The notes beneath the pieces were generated by a model. That model worked only from the letters and a program-made list of their open reading frames with translations. It had not been told where the DNA came from and made no database searches. A program made the position numbers and the translations under genes. A stretch of DNA of 23,867 bases from Candidatus Tectimicrobiota bacterium (GTDB lineage: Bacteria > UBA8248 > JACPRG01): NCBI GenBank assembly GCA_016190025.1, contig JACPRG010000004.1, positions 1 through 23,867 on the forward strand, in the 5' to 3' direction. Below, in pieces: positions 1 to 6,403 of this stretch. The first letter of the stretch is position 1. Every line of letters begins with the position of its first letter.

Positions 1-284
1 ATGACGTTCTCGAACTGTTTCACCGGGAGCTTCACCTTCTCCACGTAGCGGATCATGTCGCCCGACCAGGCCGCGTGGACGGCGTGTCCCCGGATGGGGA
101 GGCTTTTCCAGAAGGCGTTGCAGGTCTTTGGGGCGCCCCGCTCGAGGAGCGCGCCCTGGGCCTTCACCCCGTTCAGCTCGATCACGAAGCGGCGCGCGCC
201 GGCCTCGGGGATCAGGTGGCGCGCCCACCGGTTGTTCCATGCCTCATCCCAGTCCTTCTGCAGCCGTTCCCGGTCCGGGTCCAT
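1..284 (-). CDS. DUF3830 family protein, cyclophilin-like (3' end cut by window edge)
   Basis: This partial gene begins at an ATG (complement 284-282) three bases after the stop of the nitrilase gene. The start is preceded by AGAGGTGA inside the end of that gene. The 94 visible codons read MDPDRERLQKDW at the N-terminus and then a strand-rich segment with APKTCNAFWKSLP and HAVHAAWSGDMIRY. I recognise the pattern of an APKT-C-A-W block followed by AxHAxWSG as DUF3830, a small family with a cyclophilin-like beta-barrel fold and no settled function. It is the last visible gene of the minus-strand operon that starts near 5176. Members are often found near amidase-type or transport genes, which fits the adjacent nitrilase-superfamily gene, but the role is unknown. 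The C-terminal part lies outside the window. Confidence 0.72.
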   Translation of the reverse strand, partial: MDPDRERLQKDWDEAWNNRWARHLIPEAGARRFVIELNGVKAQGALLERGAPKTCNAFWKSLPIRGHAVHAAWSGDMIRYVEKVKLPVKQFENV

Positions 285-287
285 GCG

Positions 288-1154
288 TCACCTCTGGAAG
301 GCGGGGTGGGAGGGGTGTCCGGCTCCCCGGGCCTCCGCGATCGCTCCGTACAGGTTGGGCCGCCGGTCCGCGAGCAGGTCCATCTCGAACTCGCCGGGCT
401 TCAGGACGATGTGATGCTCCCGGGAGGAGCGGGGCTCGATCTCGGCGTAGATGACGTCCGGGCGATCGGCGGCGGCCTCCGCTAGCGCGCGCCCGTCGGG
501 GTCGCAGATCTGGCTCCGGCCGAAGAACCGCGTCCCCCGCTCCTCGCCCGCGCGGTTCGCCGCGACGATGAAGACGTGGTTTTCCCGCGCGCGGCACCGG
601 ACGACGAAGTCCGGGTTCGCCTCCCGGCCCGCGGGCCAGTTGGTGGGCAGTAGGAGGAGGTCCATCCCCTTCAGCATCAGGACCCGCGCGGGCTCGGGGA
701 AAAAGAGGTCGTAACAGATAAGGATCCCGATCCGGCCGACGGCCGTCTCGATGACCTCGAGGGGGTCTTCGCCCGGGTCGGCGAAGCGGTCCACGCCCAG
801 GCCGGGGAGATGGGTCTTCCGGTAGGAGTGGTGGAGGACGCCTTCGGGGCCGACGAGGACGGCCGCGTTGTAGAGGCGGTCCCCTTCGCGCTCCAGGAGC
901 CCCGCGACGATGTACGCGTTCGTCCGCCGGGCCTTGTCCGCCAGGGCCTCGGTGGAGGGGCCCGGGATCTCCTCGGCGGCGCCTTCGGCCTCTTGCCGGC
1001 TGTCGAAACAATACCCCGTCAGGCTGCACTCGGGGAAGACGATGAGCCGCGCCCCTTGGGAGGCGCATTCCTCGACCCGCCGGAGGGACTCGGCCAGGTT
1101 GGCCCTGCGGTCCGCGAAGACGGGGAGGGTCTGGACGGCGGCGCAGGTGATCAT
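288..1154 (-). CDS. Carbon-nitrogen hydrolase (nitrilase superfamily amidase)
   Basis: The 288-residue protein has the length of a single-domain nitrilase-superfamily enzyme, which hydrolyses a C-N bond (amide, carbamoyl or nitrile) through a cysteine thioester. The Glu-Lys-Cys triad is visible: E42 in VFPECSLTGY, K113 in YRKTHLPG, and C147 in GILICYDLFFPE. The conserved second-half motifs LLPTNWPAG and RCRARENHVFIVAANRAG are also present. The reading frame is open upstream to 1385, but that part is a shadow of the previous gene. I chose the ATG at 1154 (MITCAAVQT) because it starts the first beta strand of the family and overlaps the previous stop by 4 nt (ATGA). No signal peptide is seen, so it is cytoplasmic. 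FFGRSQICDPDG resembles the aliphatic amidase and N-carbamoyl hydrolase branches, but the substrate cannot be fixed from sequence. Confidence 0.9.
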   Translation of the reverse strand: MITCAAVQTLPVFADRRANLAESLRRVEECASQGARLIVFPECSLTGYCFDSRQEAEGAAEEIPGPSTEALADKARRTNAYIVAGLLEREGDRLYNAAVLVGPEGVLHHSYRKTHLPGLGVDRFADPGEDPLEVIETAVGRIGILICYDLFFPEPARVLMLKGMDLLLLPTNWPAGREANPDFVVRCRARENHVFIVAANRAGEERGTRFFGRSQICDPDGRALAEAAADRPDVIYAEIEPRSSREHHIVLKPGEFEMDLLADRRPNLYGAIAEARGAGHPSHPAFQR

Positions 1155-1459
1155 CCTTCGAGCTCCGTGATCTTCCGGTACGTGCAGACCTGCGGGTCTT
1201 TCACGTAGGGCTTCAGGTGGGCCCACCCCCGCCGGCTCTGGAACTCCGGGGTCTCGAGGGCCTTCTCGGAATCGATGTCGTAGAGGGTGATGTACTTGGG
1301 CGAGCCCTGAACGGCCACGAAGCGCCTGGCCCTCTGGAAGCCGGGACAGTCCACGATTTCGGGGAGGTGGACCTGGTCGTACCACCGGTTGAACTCCTCC
1401 TCGTGGGCCGGGTCCACGTCCACGCGGACCTCCAGGATCATTTTCCCTGCTTCCGCCAT
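1151..1459 (-). CDS. Small dimeric alpha/beta-barrel (ferredoxin-like fold) protein, EthD/DUF4286-like
   Basis: This 102-residue protein opens with MILEVRVDVDPAHEEEFNRW, then WYDQVHLPEIVDCPGF and a strand containing GSPKYITLYDIDS. A first strand ending in VDP, a W-Y-x-x-H-LPE helix, the PGF turn and a 'KY-LYD' strand form the pattern of small dimeric alpha/beta-barrel proteins of the EthD and DUF4286 type. Some of these act as monooxygenases, isomerases or carriers in catabolic operons. The ATG at 1459 is chosen because AAGGAGGAC lies 8 nt upstream; the frame stays open to 1666 but that part overlaps the cupin gene. The stop overlaps the nitrilase start by 4 nt, implying coupled translation. 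The catalytic role is unknown. H-L-P-E is the most conserved-looking candidate functional patch. Confidence 0.7.
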   Translation of the reverse strand: MAEAGKMILEVRVDVDPAHEEEFNRWYDQVHLPEIVDCPGFQRARRFVAVQGSPKYITLYDIDSEKALETPEFQSRRGWAHLKPYVKDPQVCTYRKITELEG

Positions 1460-1530
1460 TCCCGCGTCCTCCTTCCTCGATCTTTCTCGAACGGGGCTTG
1501 CGGCGAAGACCGGTGGCACCCCGCCGCAGG

Positions 1531-1902
1531 CTACCGCGCGGCGGGCCGCTTGCGGATGGCCCGGCCGAGCCCCGCGGGCGGGGAGAAGATCCCCAAGAAC
1601 CGGACGGATTCGCCGCCGGGATTGGTGTGCTGGTGGACGGTCCCCGGCGGGATGAAGAGGAGGCACCCTGGGCCGAGTCGGTACTCCTCGCCCGCCGGCG
1701 TCCGGATGACCTGCTCTCCCTCCAGGACGTAGATGATCTCCTCCTCCTCCCGCGCGTGCACGTCGCTCTGGGCGCCCGGGGGCAGCTCCGCGTGGCAGAC
1801 GAGGACGTTGTTCGCCCCCGCGGCCTCGTCCGCCAGCACCTTCGTAAGACGGCCTCCGGGGGCGACGTAGGCGGTTTCCTCCCGGATGTTGACGACCCTC
1901 AT
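1531..1902 (-). CDS. Cupin domain protein, single small beta-barrel
   Basis: A 123-residue single cupin. Motif 1 is seen around PPGAQSDVHAREEEEIIYVLEGE (metal-ligand candidates H49 and one of E52-E55) and motif 2 in GCLLFIPPGTVHQHTNP (H90, with H92 nearby). The usual HxH of motif 1 reads D47-V-H49 here, so metal binding may be altered, or the D may serve as a ligand. I take the ATG at 1902, which has GAGGGAG about 8 nt upstream; an in-frame GTG at 1920 is less likely because it would absorb that ribosome binding site. The gene lies 56 bases after the thiolase stop and 71 bases before the next start, in the same operon. Small cupins of this type act as metal dioxygenases, isomerases or ligand-binding proteins. 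The specific function is unknown. Confidence 0.85.
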   Translation of the reverse strand: MRVVNIREETAYVAPGGRLTKVLADEAAGANNVLVCHAELPPGAQSDVHAREEEEIIYVLEGEQVIRTPAGEEYRLGPGCLLFIPPGTVHQHTNPGGESVRFLGIFSPPAGLGRAIRKRPAAR

Positions 1903-1958
1903 TCGGTTTCGCTCCCTCACCGGCGCCGCTCTTTCCGCTTTTCCCCTGAGCCGTCGCG

Positions 1959-3143
1959 TCAGCCCCTTTCCAGGACGAAGACGCAGGCCACCGCTCCGGG
2001 GCCGCCCAGGGTGTGCGCCAGCCCGACTCTCGCCTCTTTCACCTGCCGCCGGCCGGCCCGGCCCAGGAGCTGGTCCGTGATCTCAGCGATCATCCGGGCT
2101 CCGGTGGCCCCGATGGGGTGGCCGCAGGACTTGAGCCCCCCGCTCGGGTTGACCGGCAGCTCTCCCTCCAGGTCGGCGGCGCCGGCGGCGACGAAGCCCC
2201 CTCCTTCCCCCCGCCCGCAGAACCCGAGGTCTTCGTAGTTGACGACCTCCGTGATGGTGAAGCAGTCGTGGACCTCGGCCACGTCGATCTGATCGCGGGG
2301 ACGGGCGATCCCGGCCTGGGCGTAGGCGGCCCGGGCGGCCTGGCGGGTCGATTCGAACCCGAGGAAGTCGTAGTCCGGCTCGAACGGCATCGTGAAGTAC
2401 CCCGCCGCGCACGAGAGTCCCGTCCCCCGGATCACCACGTGGGGCTTGCCGGCGCGCCGGGCCAGCTCCGTCCGGGTCAAGACGACCGCGGCGGCCCCGT
2501 CCGTGGTCGGGCAGCAATCCAGAAGGCCCAGGGGCTCCGCCACCCGCGGGGCCCGAAGCACCTGCTCGATCGTAATCTCTTTCCGGAAATGGGCCTTGGG
2601 GTTGAGCGCCCCGTGGCGGTGATTCTTGACGGCCACCCGCGCGAGGACCTCCTCGCTCGCGTCGTACACCTCGAAGTAGCGCCTCGCCAGGAGGGCGAAG
2701 GCCCCGGGCGCCGTGCGCCCTTTGCAATAGAAGGGATGGCCTTTTTCCACGTGCTGGGCCACGAGGCTGTCGCGCGGGCCCACGTCCCGCATCTTCTCCC
2801 CGCCGGCGGCCAGGGCCACATCGTACTCCCCCGACGCGACGGCCAGGGCGGCGTAGCGCACGGCCTCCATCCCGGTGGTGCAGTAGTTGGAGACCCGGGT
2901 GACCGGGATGGGATAGAGGTTCAGGGCCTCGGCCAGCGTCGTTCCGGCGACCCCTTCGAATCCCCAGGCGTAGGGAAGGTAGGTCCCCAGCCAGGCCGCC
3001 TGCATCTCCCGGCCGTCCACGCCCGCGTCCGCGAAGGCGTCCCGGCAGGCCTCGACCAGCATGTCCACGTAGCCCTGCCGGAAGTTCTCGCCGAACCGGG
3101 TGGTTCCGACCCCGATGATGGCCACGTTGCCGGAGATCCCCAT
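1959..3143 (-). CDS. Thiolase family protein (SCP2/archaeal-type acetyl-CoA acyltransferase)
   Basis: A 394-residue thiolase-fold enzyme of the SCP2/archaeal type. Residues consistent with an active condensing or thiolytic enzyme are visible: nucleophile C88 in VSNYCTTGMEA, H292 in VAEVHDCFT, H342 in SCGHPIGATG, and a C-terminal HTLGGPGAVACVF loop with C387. The ATG at 3143 has GGAGG 7 nt upstream and gives the typical N-terminus VAIIGVGTTRFGE. The gene lies 27 nt downstream of the HMG-CoA-synthase-like/DUF35 gene. In archaea the acetoacetyl-CoA thiolase forms a complex with HMG-CoA synthase through a DUF35 protein. In anaerobic toluene degradation BbsA (DUF35) and BbsB (thiolase) form one enzyme. 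By analogy this thiolase probably works with the adjacent DUF35-bearing protein to form or cleave a beta-keto acyl-CoA. The substrate is not known. Confidence 0.9.
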   Translation of the reverse strand: MGISGNVAIIGVGTTRFGENFRQGYVDMLVEACRDAFADAGVDGREMQAAWLGTYLPYAWGFEGVAGTTLAEALNLYPIPVTRVSNYCTTGMEAVRYAALAVASGEYDVALAAGGEKMRDVGPRDSLVAQHVEKGHPFYCKGRTAPGAFALLARRYFEVYDASEEVLARVAVKNHRHGALNPKAHFRKEITIEQVLRAPRVAEPLGLLDCCPTTDGAAAVVLTRTELARRAGKPHVVIRGTGLSCAAGYFTMPFEPDYDFLGFESTRQAARAAYAQAGIARPRDQIDVAEVHDCFTITEVVNYEDLGFCGRGEGGGFVAAGAADLEGELPVNPSGGLKSCGHPIGATGARMIAEITDQLLGRAGRRQVKEARVGLAHTLGGPGAVACVFVLERG

Positions 3144-3170
3144 GACTCGCCTCCTGCCGGCTGGCGCCGG

Positions 3171-4577
3171 CTACCTCTTGGCCGGACGCATCTTCCAGAA
3201 GTAATGGTGGAAGCCGCCCCCTTCGTGCAGCCTCCGCAGGCAAAGCTCCACCTCCATCCCCACGGAGACCTCATCGGGCGCGCAATCCGCCACCTGCCCG
3301 TAAAACCGGCCGCCGCCCTCCAGGTCCGCGCTGGCCATCACCACGGGCGGGTCGGGCGTCGGGACGAGGTGATCCACAGTATAGGTGAAGACCCGTCCCC
3401 GGCGGGAGAGCCTCACGTCCTCGAAGTCATCCATGGCCCTGCAGCCTCGGCAGATCCTCTGGGGCGGAAAATGAATTCGCCCGCACCTCCGGCACTTTTC
3501 CCCGTAGAGCTTGAGGTACGCCGTTTCCTCCCTGTGCAGAATGGCCGGGGAGGAGAAGGGTGCGGACTGCCCTTCTCCCAGCAGGTCGCGGAACCGGAGG
3601 TACCTTCCGTAATGGACGAGGGGCCGGCCGGATTCCAGCTGGCGCCGAAGGGCCTCCTGCGCTCCCAGCCTGGATACGTTCCGCGTGGCGCGGAGCAGAA
3701 CGGCGTCGCAGCCGCTTCCGAAGGCGAGGACCAGCGCCCGCCGGTCCGGCGCCAGCCGCTCCGCCTCGGCGGCCAGGGCGAGAAGGGGGGCCGCCGTCCC
3801 CGCGTCGCCCAGGGTCGAGGCCAGCGGCCTTTCCGGATAGGCCCGGTCTTCGAAGCCGAGCTTGCGGGCGACGGAGTGGTGAAGGCGGGCGTCCGGGACG
3901 CAGAGAAGGACCCGGTCGATCCCTTCCCGCCCGACCCCGGCGGCCTGGAGCAGCCCCGAGACGGCCTCCGCCCCGAGCGCCTCGTACCCTTCCTCCTGGA
4001 CGAACTTGGCATCCCCCCGCCGGACGTACGCGTCGCTATCGGTCCGCCAGGCGTCGAGGAAATCGGCGTTCACGGAGTGGATCGCCTCGATCTCCAGGGC
4101 CGCGTCGTCGGAGCCAAGGAGGAGGGCCCCCGCCGCGTCGGCGAGGGAGAGCTCGTCGTCCGAGCCGGGCGCCCCCAGGCGGCGGTCCGCGGCCCCCACG
4201 GCCACGAGGCGGGCGGAGCCGCTTTCCACGGCGTCGCGCGCCGCGCGGAGGGCGGAGACGGCGGAGCGGAGGGAGCCGTAAAAGTCCGACGCGTAGACGT
4301 CCCGGCGCGCGTCCAGGGCGGCAGCCAGGAAACCGGCTCCGGATTTTTCCAGGTAGGGCGGGGTCGTCGTGGCGAAAAAGAGGCCGTCCACCGACCGGGC
4401 GTCGCGGCCCTCGAGGACGCCGGTGAGGGCCTCGAAGGCCATCGTCAGGCTGTCCTCATCGTGGCCTGCGACCGGCCGCTCCCGGCCCGGGAGCTTTTGT
4501 CCCCAGACGGCGGAGAGGACGGCCGCGCTCAGGCGGTAACGGGGGAGGTAAGCGGCCAAGGCCAGGATGCCCGTCAT
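3171..4577 (-). CDS. Fused HMG-CoA-synthase-like (thiolase fold) and DUF35 zinc-ribbon/OB-fold protein, catalytic Cys replaced
   Basis: The 468-residue protein has two parts. Residues 1 to about 300 resemble HMG-CoA synthase/KAS III: GHDEDSLTMAFEAL near 38-51, then SLADAAGALLLGSD, DAWRTDSDAYV, and a late GSGCDAVLL strand. Residues about 355-465 form a DUF35 module with a zinc ribbon (C362, C365, C376, C379 in KCRRCGRIHFPPQRICRGCR) and an OB-fold (RGRVFTYTVDH onward). The family nucleophile normally sits in an A-C-x-G-G/A block; here the aligned stretch is YASDFYGSLRSAVSAL and F99 occupies the cysteine position, so ordinary acyl transfer is unlikely. His candidates H233/H234 remain. The start ATG has GGGGAGGAG 5-6 nt upstream. 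The adjacent thiolase suggests a multienzyme complex in which this protein binds the acyl-CoA or shapes the site. An alternative is a catalytically distinct aldolase-like enzyme. Confidence 0.85.
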   Translation of the reverse strand: MTGILALAAYLPRYRLSAAVLSAVWGQKLPGRERPVAGHDEDSLTMAFEALTGVLEGRDARSVDGLFFATTTPPYLEKSGAGFLAAALDARRDVYASDFYGSLRSAVSALRAARDAVESGSARLVAVGAADRRLGAPGSDDELSLADAAGALLLGSDDAALEIEAIHSVNADFLDAWRTDSDAYVRRGDAKFVQEEGYEALGAEAVSGLLQAAGVGREGIDRVLLCVPDARLHHSVARKLGFEDRAYPERPLASTLGDAGTAAPLLALAAEAERLAPDRRALVLAFGSGCDAVLLRATRNVSRLGAQEALRRQLESGRPLVHYGRYLRFRDLLGEGQSAPFSSPAILHREETAYLKLYGEKCRRCGRIHFPPQRICRGCRAMDDFEDVRLSRRGRVFTYTVDHLVPTPDPPVVMASADLEGGGRFYGQVADCAPDEVSVGMEVELCLRRLHEGGGFHHYFWKMRPAKR

Positions 4578-4697
4578 GATTGCTCCTCCCCAGTGAGTGC
4601 TGGCCCAGAGAGAGCCGGCCCAGTAGGGTGCCGGGTTTCCATGTCCGCCGTGCGGTCGGGGGGAAAGAGTCGCGCGGGTTCCCGCGGCGAATCGCCC

Positions 4698-4721
4698 CCT
4701 GGCCCGCGCATGCGGGCCAGG
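4698..4721 (-). other. Perfect stem-loop just after the PPOX gene
   Basis: A 10-bp perfect inverted repeat (CCTGGCCCGC and its complement) with a 4-nt loop lies two bases beyond the stop codon of the PPOX-family gene on the minus strand. There is no T-run after it, so it is not a classical intrinsic terminator. It could attenuate transcription or protect the 3' end of the message between the PPOX gene and the rest of the operon, where the gap (146 bases) is the longest in Region A. No other feature is seen in that gap. Confidence 0.35.
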
Positions 4722-4723
4722 CC

Positions 4724-5176
4724 TCAGCCCAGCTTGACCGAGACCACCTTCCTTGCGCCCGCGTCCCAGAGCTTCCAGCGCCTCGGCCGGACCTTGACCC
4801 GGACCCTTTCCTTCTGCCCCGGCGGGCCCTGCAAATACTTCTCGACCATCCCTTCCCCCAGGTAGCGGACGATCGAGGGCTTGAAGTAGCCGTGGTCCTT
4901 CCCCATCGGGCCGGACACCTCGGCGATCCCTTCCGCCGCCACTCCCTTGTACGGAGCATTCGAGTCGTCCACCAGGACGGTGATGGCGGGGTTTCGCCTC
5001 AGGTTCTTGACCGTGACCGAGTCCACCCCGGTGCTGATCTCGAACGTCCCGTCGGCCGGGTTGAATTTATACCAGAGCGGGATGCAGTGGGGACTTCCGT
5101 CCTTGTTGGTGGTGGCGACGCGGGCCATCATGGGTCTGGCCAAGAATTCATCCAGGTCGGTCGGCCGTTGCGGCAT
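4724..5176 (-). CDS. PPOX-class (pyridoxamine 5'-phosphate oxidase-like) split-barrel flavin/F420-binding protein
   Basis: The 150-residue protein reads as a split beta-barrel of the PNPOx-like superfamily. It starts with LDEFLARPMMARVATTNKDG, followed by SPHCIPLWYKF (the strand pair that binds the cofactor phosphate), then NPAITVLVDDSN, a GIAEVSG strand, and a C-terminal RVRVKVRPRRWKLWD strand. These small proteins bind FMN, F420 or haem and reduce diverse substrates; the 'KVRPxRWxLWD' ending resembles the F420-dependent PPOX group, but the cofactor is not proven. The start ATG has a textbook AAGGAGGAC 7 nt upstream. It is the first gene of the minus-strand operon of Region A, preceded by a candidate promoter and a small inverted repeat. 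Its role in the pathway is unassigned. Confidence 0.82.
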   Translation of the reverse strand: MPQRPTDLDEFLARPMMARVATTNKDGSPHCIPLWYKFNPADGTFEISTGVDSVTVKNLRRNPAITVLVDDSNAPYKGVAAEGIAEVSGPMGKDHGYFKPSIVRYLGEGMVEKYLQGPPGQKERVRVKVRPRRWKLWDAGARKVVSVKLG

Positions 5177-5202
5177 TTTTGTCCTCCTTTTGGACTTTCA
5201 AT

Positions 5203-5218
5203 GGAGTCAGAAGACTCC
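5203..5218. repeat. Small inverted repeat in the leader of the PPOX operon
   Basis: GGAGTC and GACTCC flank a 4-nt AGAA spacer, a perfect 6-bp inverted repeat. It sits between the candidate -10 element and the ribosome binding site of the PPOX gene. It could be an operator half-site pair or a small leader hairpin. A match this short may also be chance. Confidence 0.3.
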
Positions 5219-5220
5219 CT

Positions 5221-5251
5221 ATGATATTCCACTTTTCAAAGGGGATGTAAC
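5221..5251 (-). promoter_or_regulatory. Candidate sigma70-like promoter for the Region A operon
   Basis: On the minus strand GTTACA (5251-5246, 4 of 6 bases of the consensus) is followed after 19 bases by TATCAT (5226-5221, 5 of 6 bases of TATAAT). The surrounding stretch is distinctly more AT-rich than the neighbouring genes. It lies about 45 bases before the PPOX start codon. The 19-base spacer is longer than ideal, so this remains a candidate. Confidence 0.38.
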
Positions 5252-5309
5252 CACCCGCGTTCGAAAAATCATCCCGGCCGTGCGGTCGCGCCCCGCGGAG
5301 AAAGACCCT

Positions 5310-5558
5310 TCACGCCCAGTCGGGCGGGTCGGGGGGCAGGCCGTAGCGGATTTCCTGGAAGTTGCCCACGAAGGCGATGACGCTCGGGATCAGGAAAAAG
5401 GGCGATATCCACCAGGCGAAGGGCAGGGGCAGAAAAGCCGCGACGAAAAAGATCAGCCCCTCTCCCAGGCTCTTGTGGCGGCACTGGTAGAGACCGGGGA
5501 TCAGCAACAAGGGCCACGGGCGGGATTCCGGCCTCCTGTCTTTGGACGGTCCGTTCAC
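5310..5558 (-). CDS. Small hypothetical membrane protein coupled to the uracil-DNA glycosylase gene
   Basis: An 82-residue protein with a basic N-terminus ([16 protein letters not shown]) and two closely spaced hydrophobic stretches at about residues 34-50 (GLIFFVAAFLPLPFAWW) and 51-66, then a polar Pro/Asp-rich tail ending PPDPPDWA. I predict a two-helix inner-membrane hairpin. The start is a GTG at 5558 that overlaps the udg stop by 4 nt (GTGA); the frame stays open further upstream, but that part lies inside udg in another frame. The segment LIPGLYQCRHKSLGEG before the first helix recalls bacterial small membrane proteins with an 'SLGEG' loop, but I cannot name a family. It is the last gene of the yicC-gmk-coaBC-udg row. 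No function is assigned. Confidence 0.65.
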   Translation of the reverse strand: MNGPSKDRRPESRPWPLLLIPGLYQCRHKSLGEGLIFFVAAFLPLPFAWWISPFFLIPSVIAFVGNFQEIRYGLPPDPPDWA

Positions 5559-6403
5559 TTCCTGCTTCGCGGGGCGGACGGGATCGGCGGGAGCCCCAGG
5601 GCCTGGTGGACCTTCTGGAGGTCTTCCCAGACCACCCGTTTTTGGGACTCGTTGCGCAACAGATAGGCCGGGTGAAAGGTGGGCATCAGGGGGATTCCCT
5701 GGTATTCCCGGAATTGGCCCCGCAGGCTGGAGATGCGCTCCTCCGTTTTCAGGAGGGTCTGGGCGGCGAACTTCCCCATGGCCAGGATCACCTTGGGGCG
5801 CATCGAATGGATCTGCCGGATCAGGAAGGGCTCGCACGAGGCCACCTCATCCGGCAGCGGATTCCGGTTCTCGGGGGGTCTGCACTTGATGACGTTGCAG
5901 ATGTACACGTCCTCCCGGCGGAGGCCGATGGCCGCCAGCATCCGGGTGAGAAGCTGTCCGGCGCGACCCACGAACGGCTCCCCCTGGATGTCTTCATCGC
6001 GCCCCGGCGCCTCTCCCACGATCACGAGGTCCGCGTTGGGATTGCCGACGCCGAACACGATGTTCTTCCTCCCCTCGCAGAGCCGGCACCTGCGGCAATC
6101 GCCCAGATTGGCCCGGATCTCCTCCAGGGTTTCCATGGCAGCTCCTGCGGTTTGGGCGGCGCCGCGCTCGCCCCCGACTGAAACTTTCGGGGGCGGGACG
6201 ACCGGCCCGCCTCCTGATTGCGCGCTCGGCGCCGCGGGGGTCGTTGCGGCTTCACCCTCCCGTGTGAAAGTCCGGGGGAAAACCGCCGCCTCCAGAAGCG
6301 CCGGATTCACGTCCACCTCGGCGACCCCCTCGGCGGCCTCGTTCTCCAGGTACGCCCTGAGATCGGCGACGACCTCCGCCAAAACTCTCCGGGGGTCCGT
6401 CAT
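5555..6403 (-). CDS. udg: Type 4 (iron-sulfur) uracil-DNA glycosylase
   Basis: The 282-residue protein removes uracil from DNA. The catalytic core starts near residue 92 and has the four cysteines of the family 4 [4Fe-4S] cluster: C103 and C106 in CRRCRLC, C174 in [11 protein letters not shown], and C190 in VASCEPF. Motif A is GEAPGRDED (130-138), followed by [12 protein letters not shown], and the C-terminal motif is [11 protein letters not shown] (241-251). This group is often annotated as a phage SPO1 DNA polymerase-related protein. Residues 1-90 form an N-terminal extension: a short helical region followed by a Gly/Pro/Ala-rich linker. That makes it longer than the minimal thermophile enzymes of about 200 residues. 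The start ATG overlaps the coaBC stop by 4 nt. An alternative in-frame ATG at residue 90 would give only the core. Confidence 0.93.
   Translation of the reverse strand: MTDPRRVLAEVVADLRAYLENEAAEGVAEVDVNPALLEAAVFPRTFTREGEAATTPAAPSAQSGGGPVVPPPKVSVGGERGAAQTAGAAMETLEEIRANLGDCRRCRLCEGRKNIVFGVGNPNADLVIVGEAPGRDEDIQGEPFVGRAGQLLTRMLAAIGLRREDVYICNVIKCRPPENRNPLPDEVASCEPFLIRQIHSMRPKVILAMGKFAAQTLLKTEERISSLRGQFREYQGIPLMPTFHPAYLLRNESQKRVVWEDLQKVHQALGLPPIPSAPRSRK

Noticed and set aside
2013..4865. A 950-codon open frame on the plus strand.
   Set aside because: It runs opposite the well-supported thiolase, HMGCS-DUF35 and PPOX genes; the translation has no recognisable domain and is Pro/Arg/Gly-rich, as expected of an antisense frame in GC-rich DNA.
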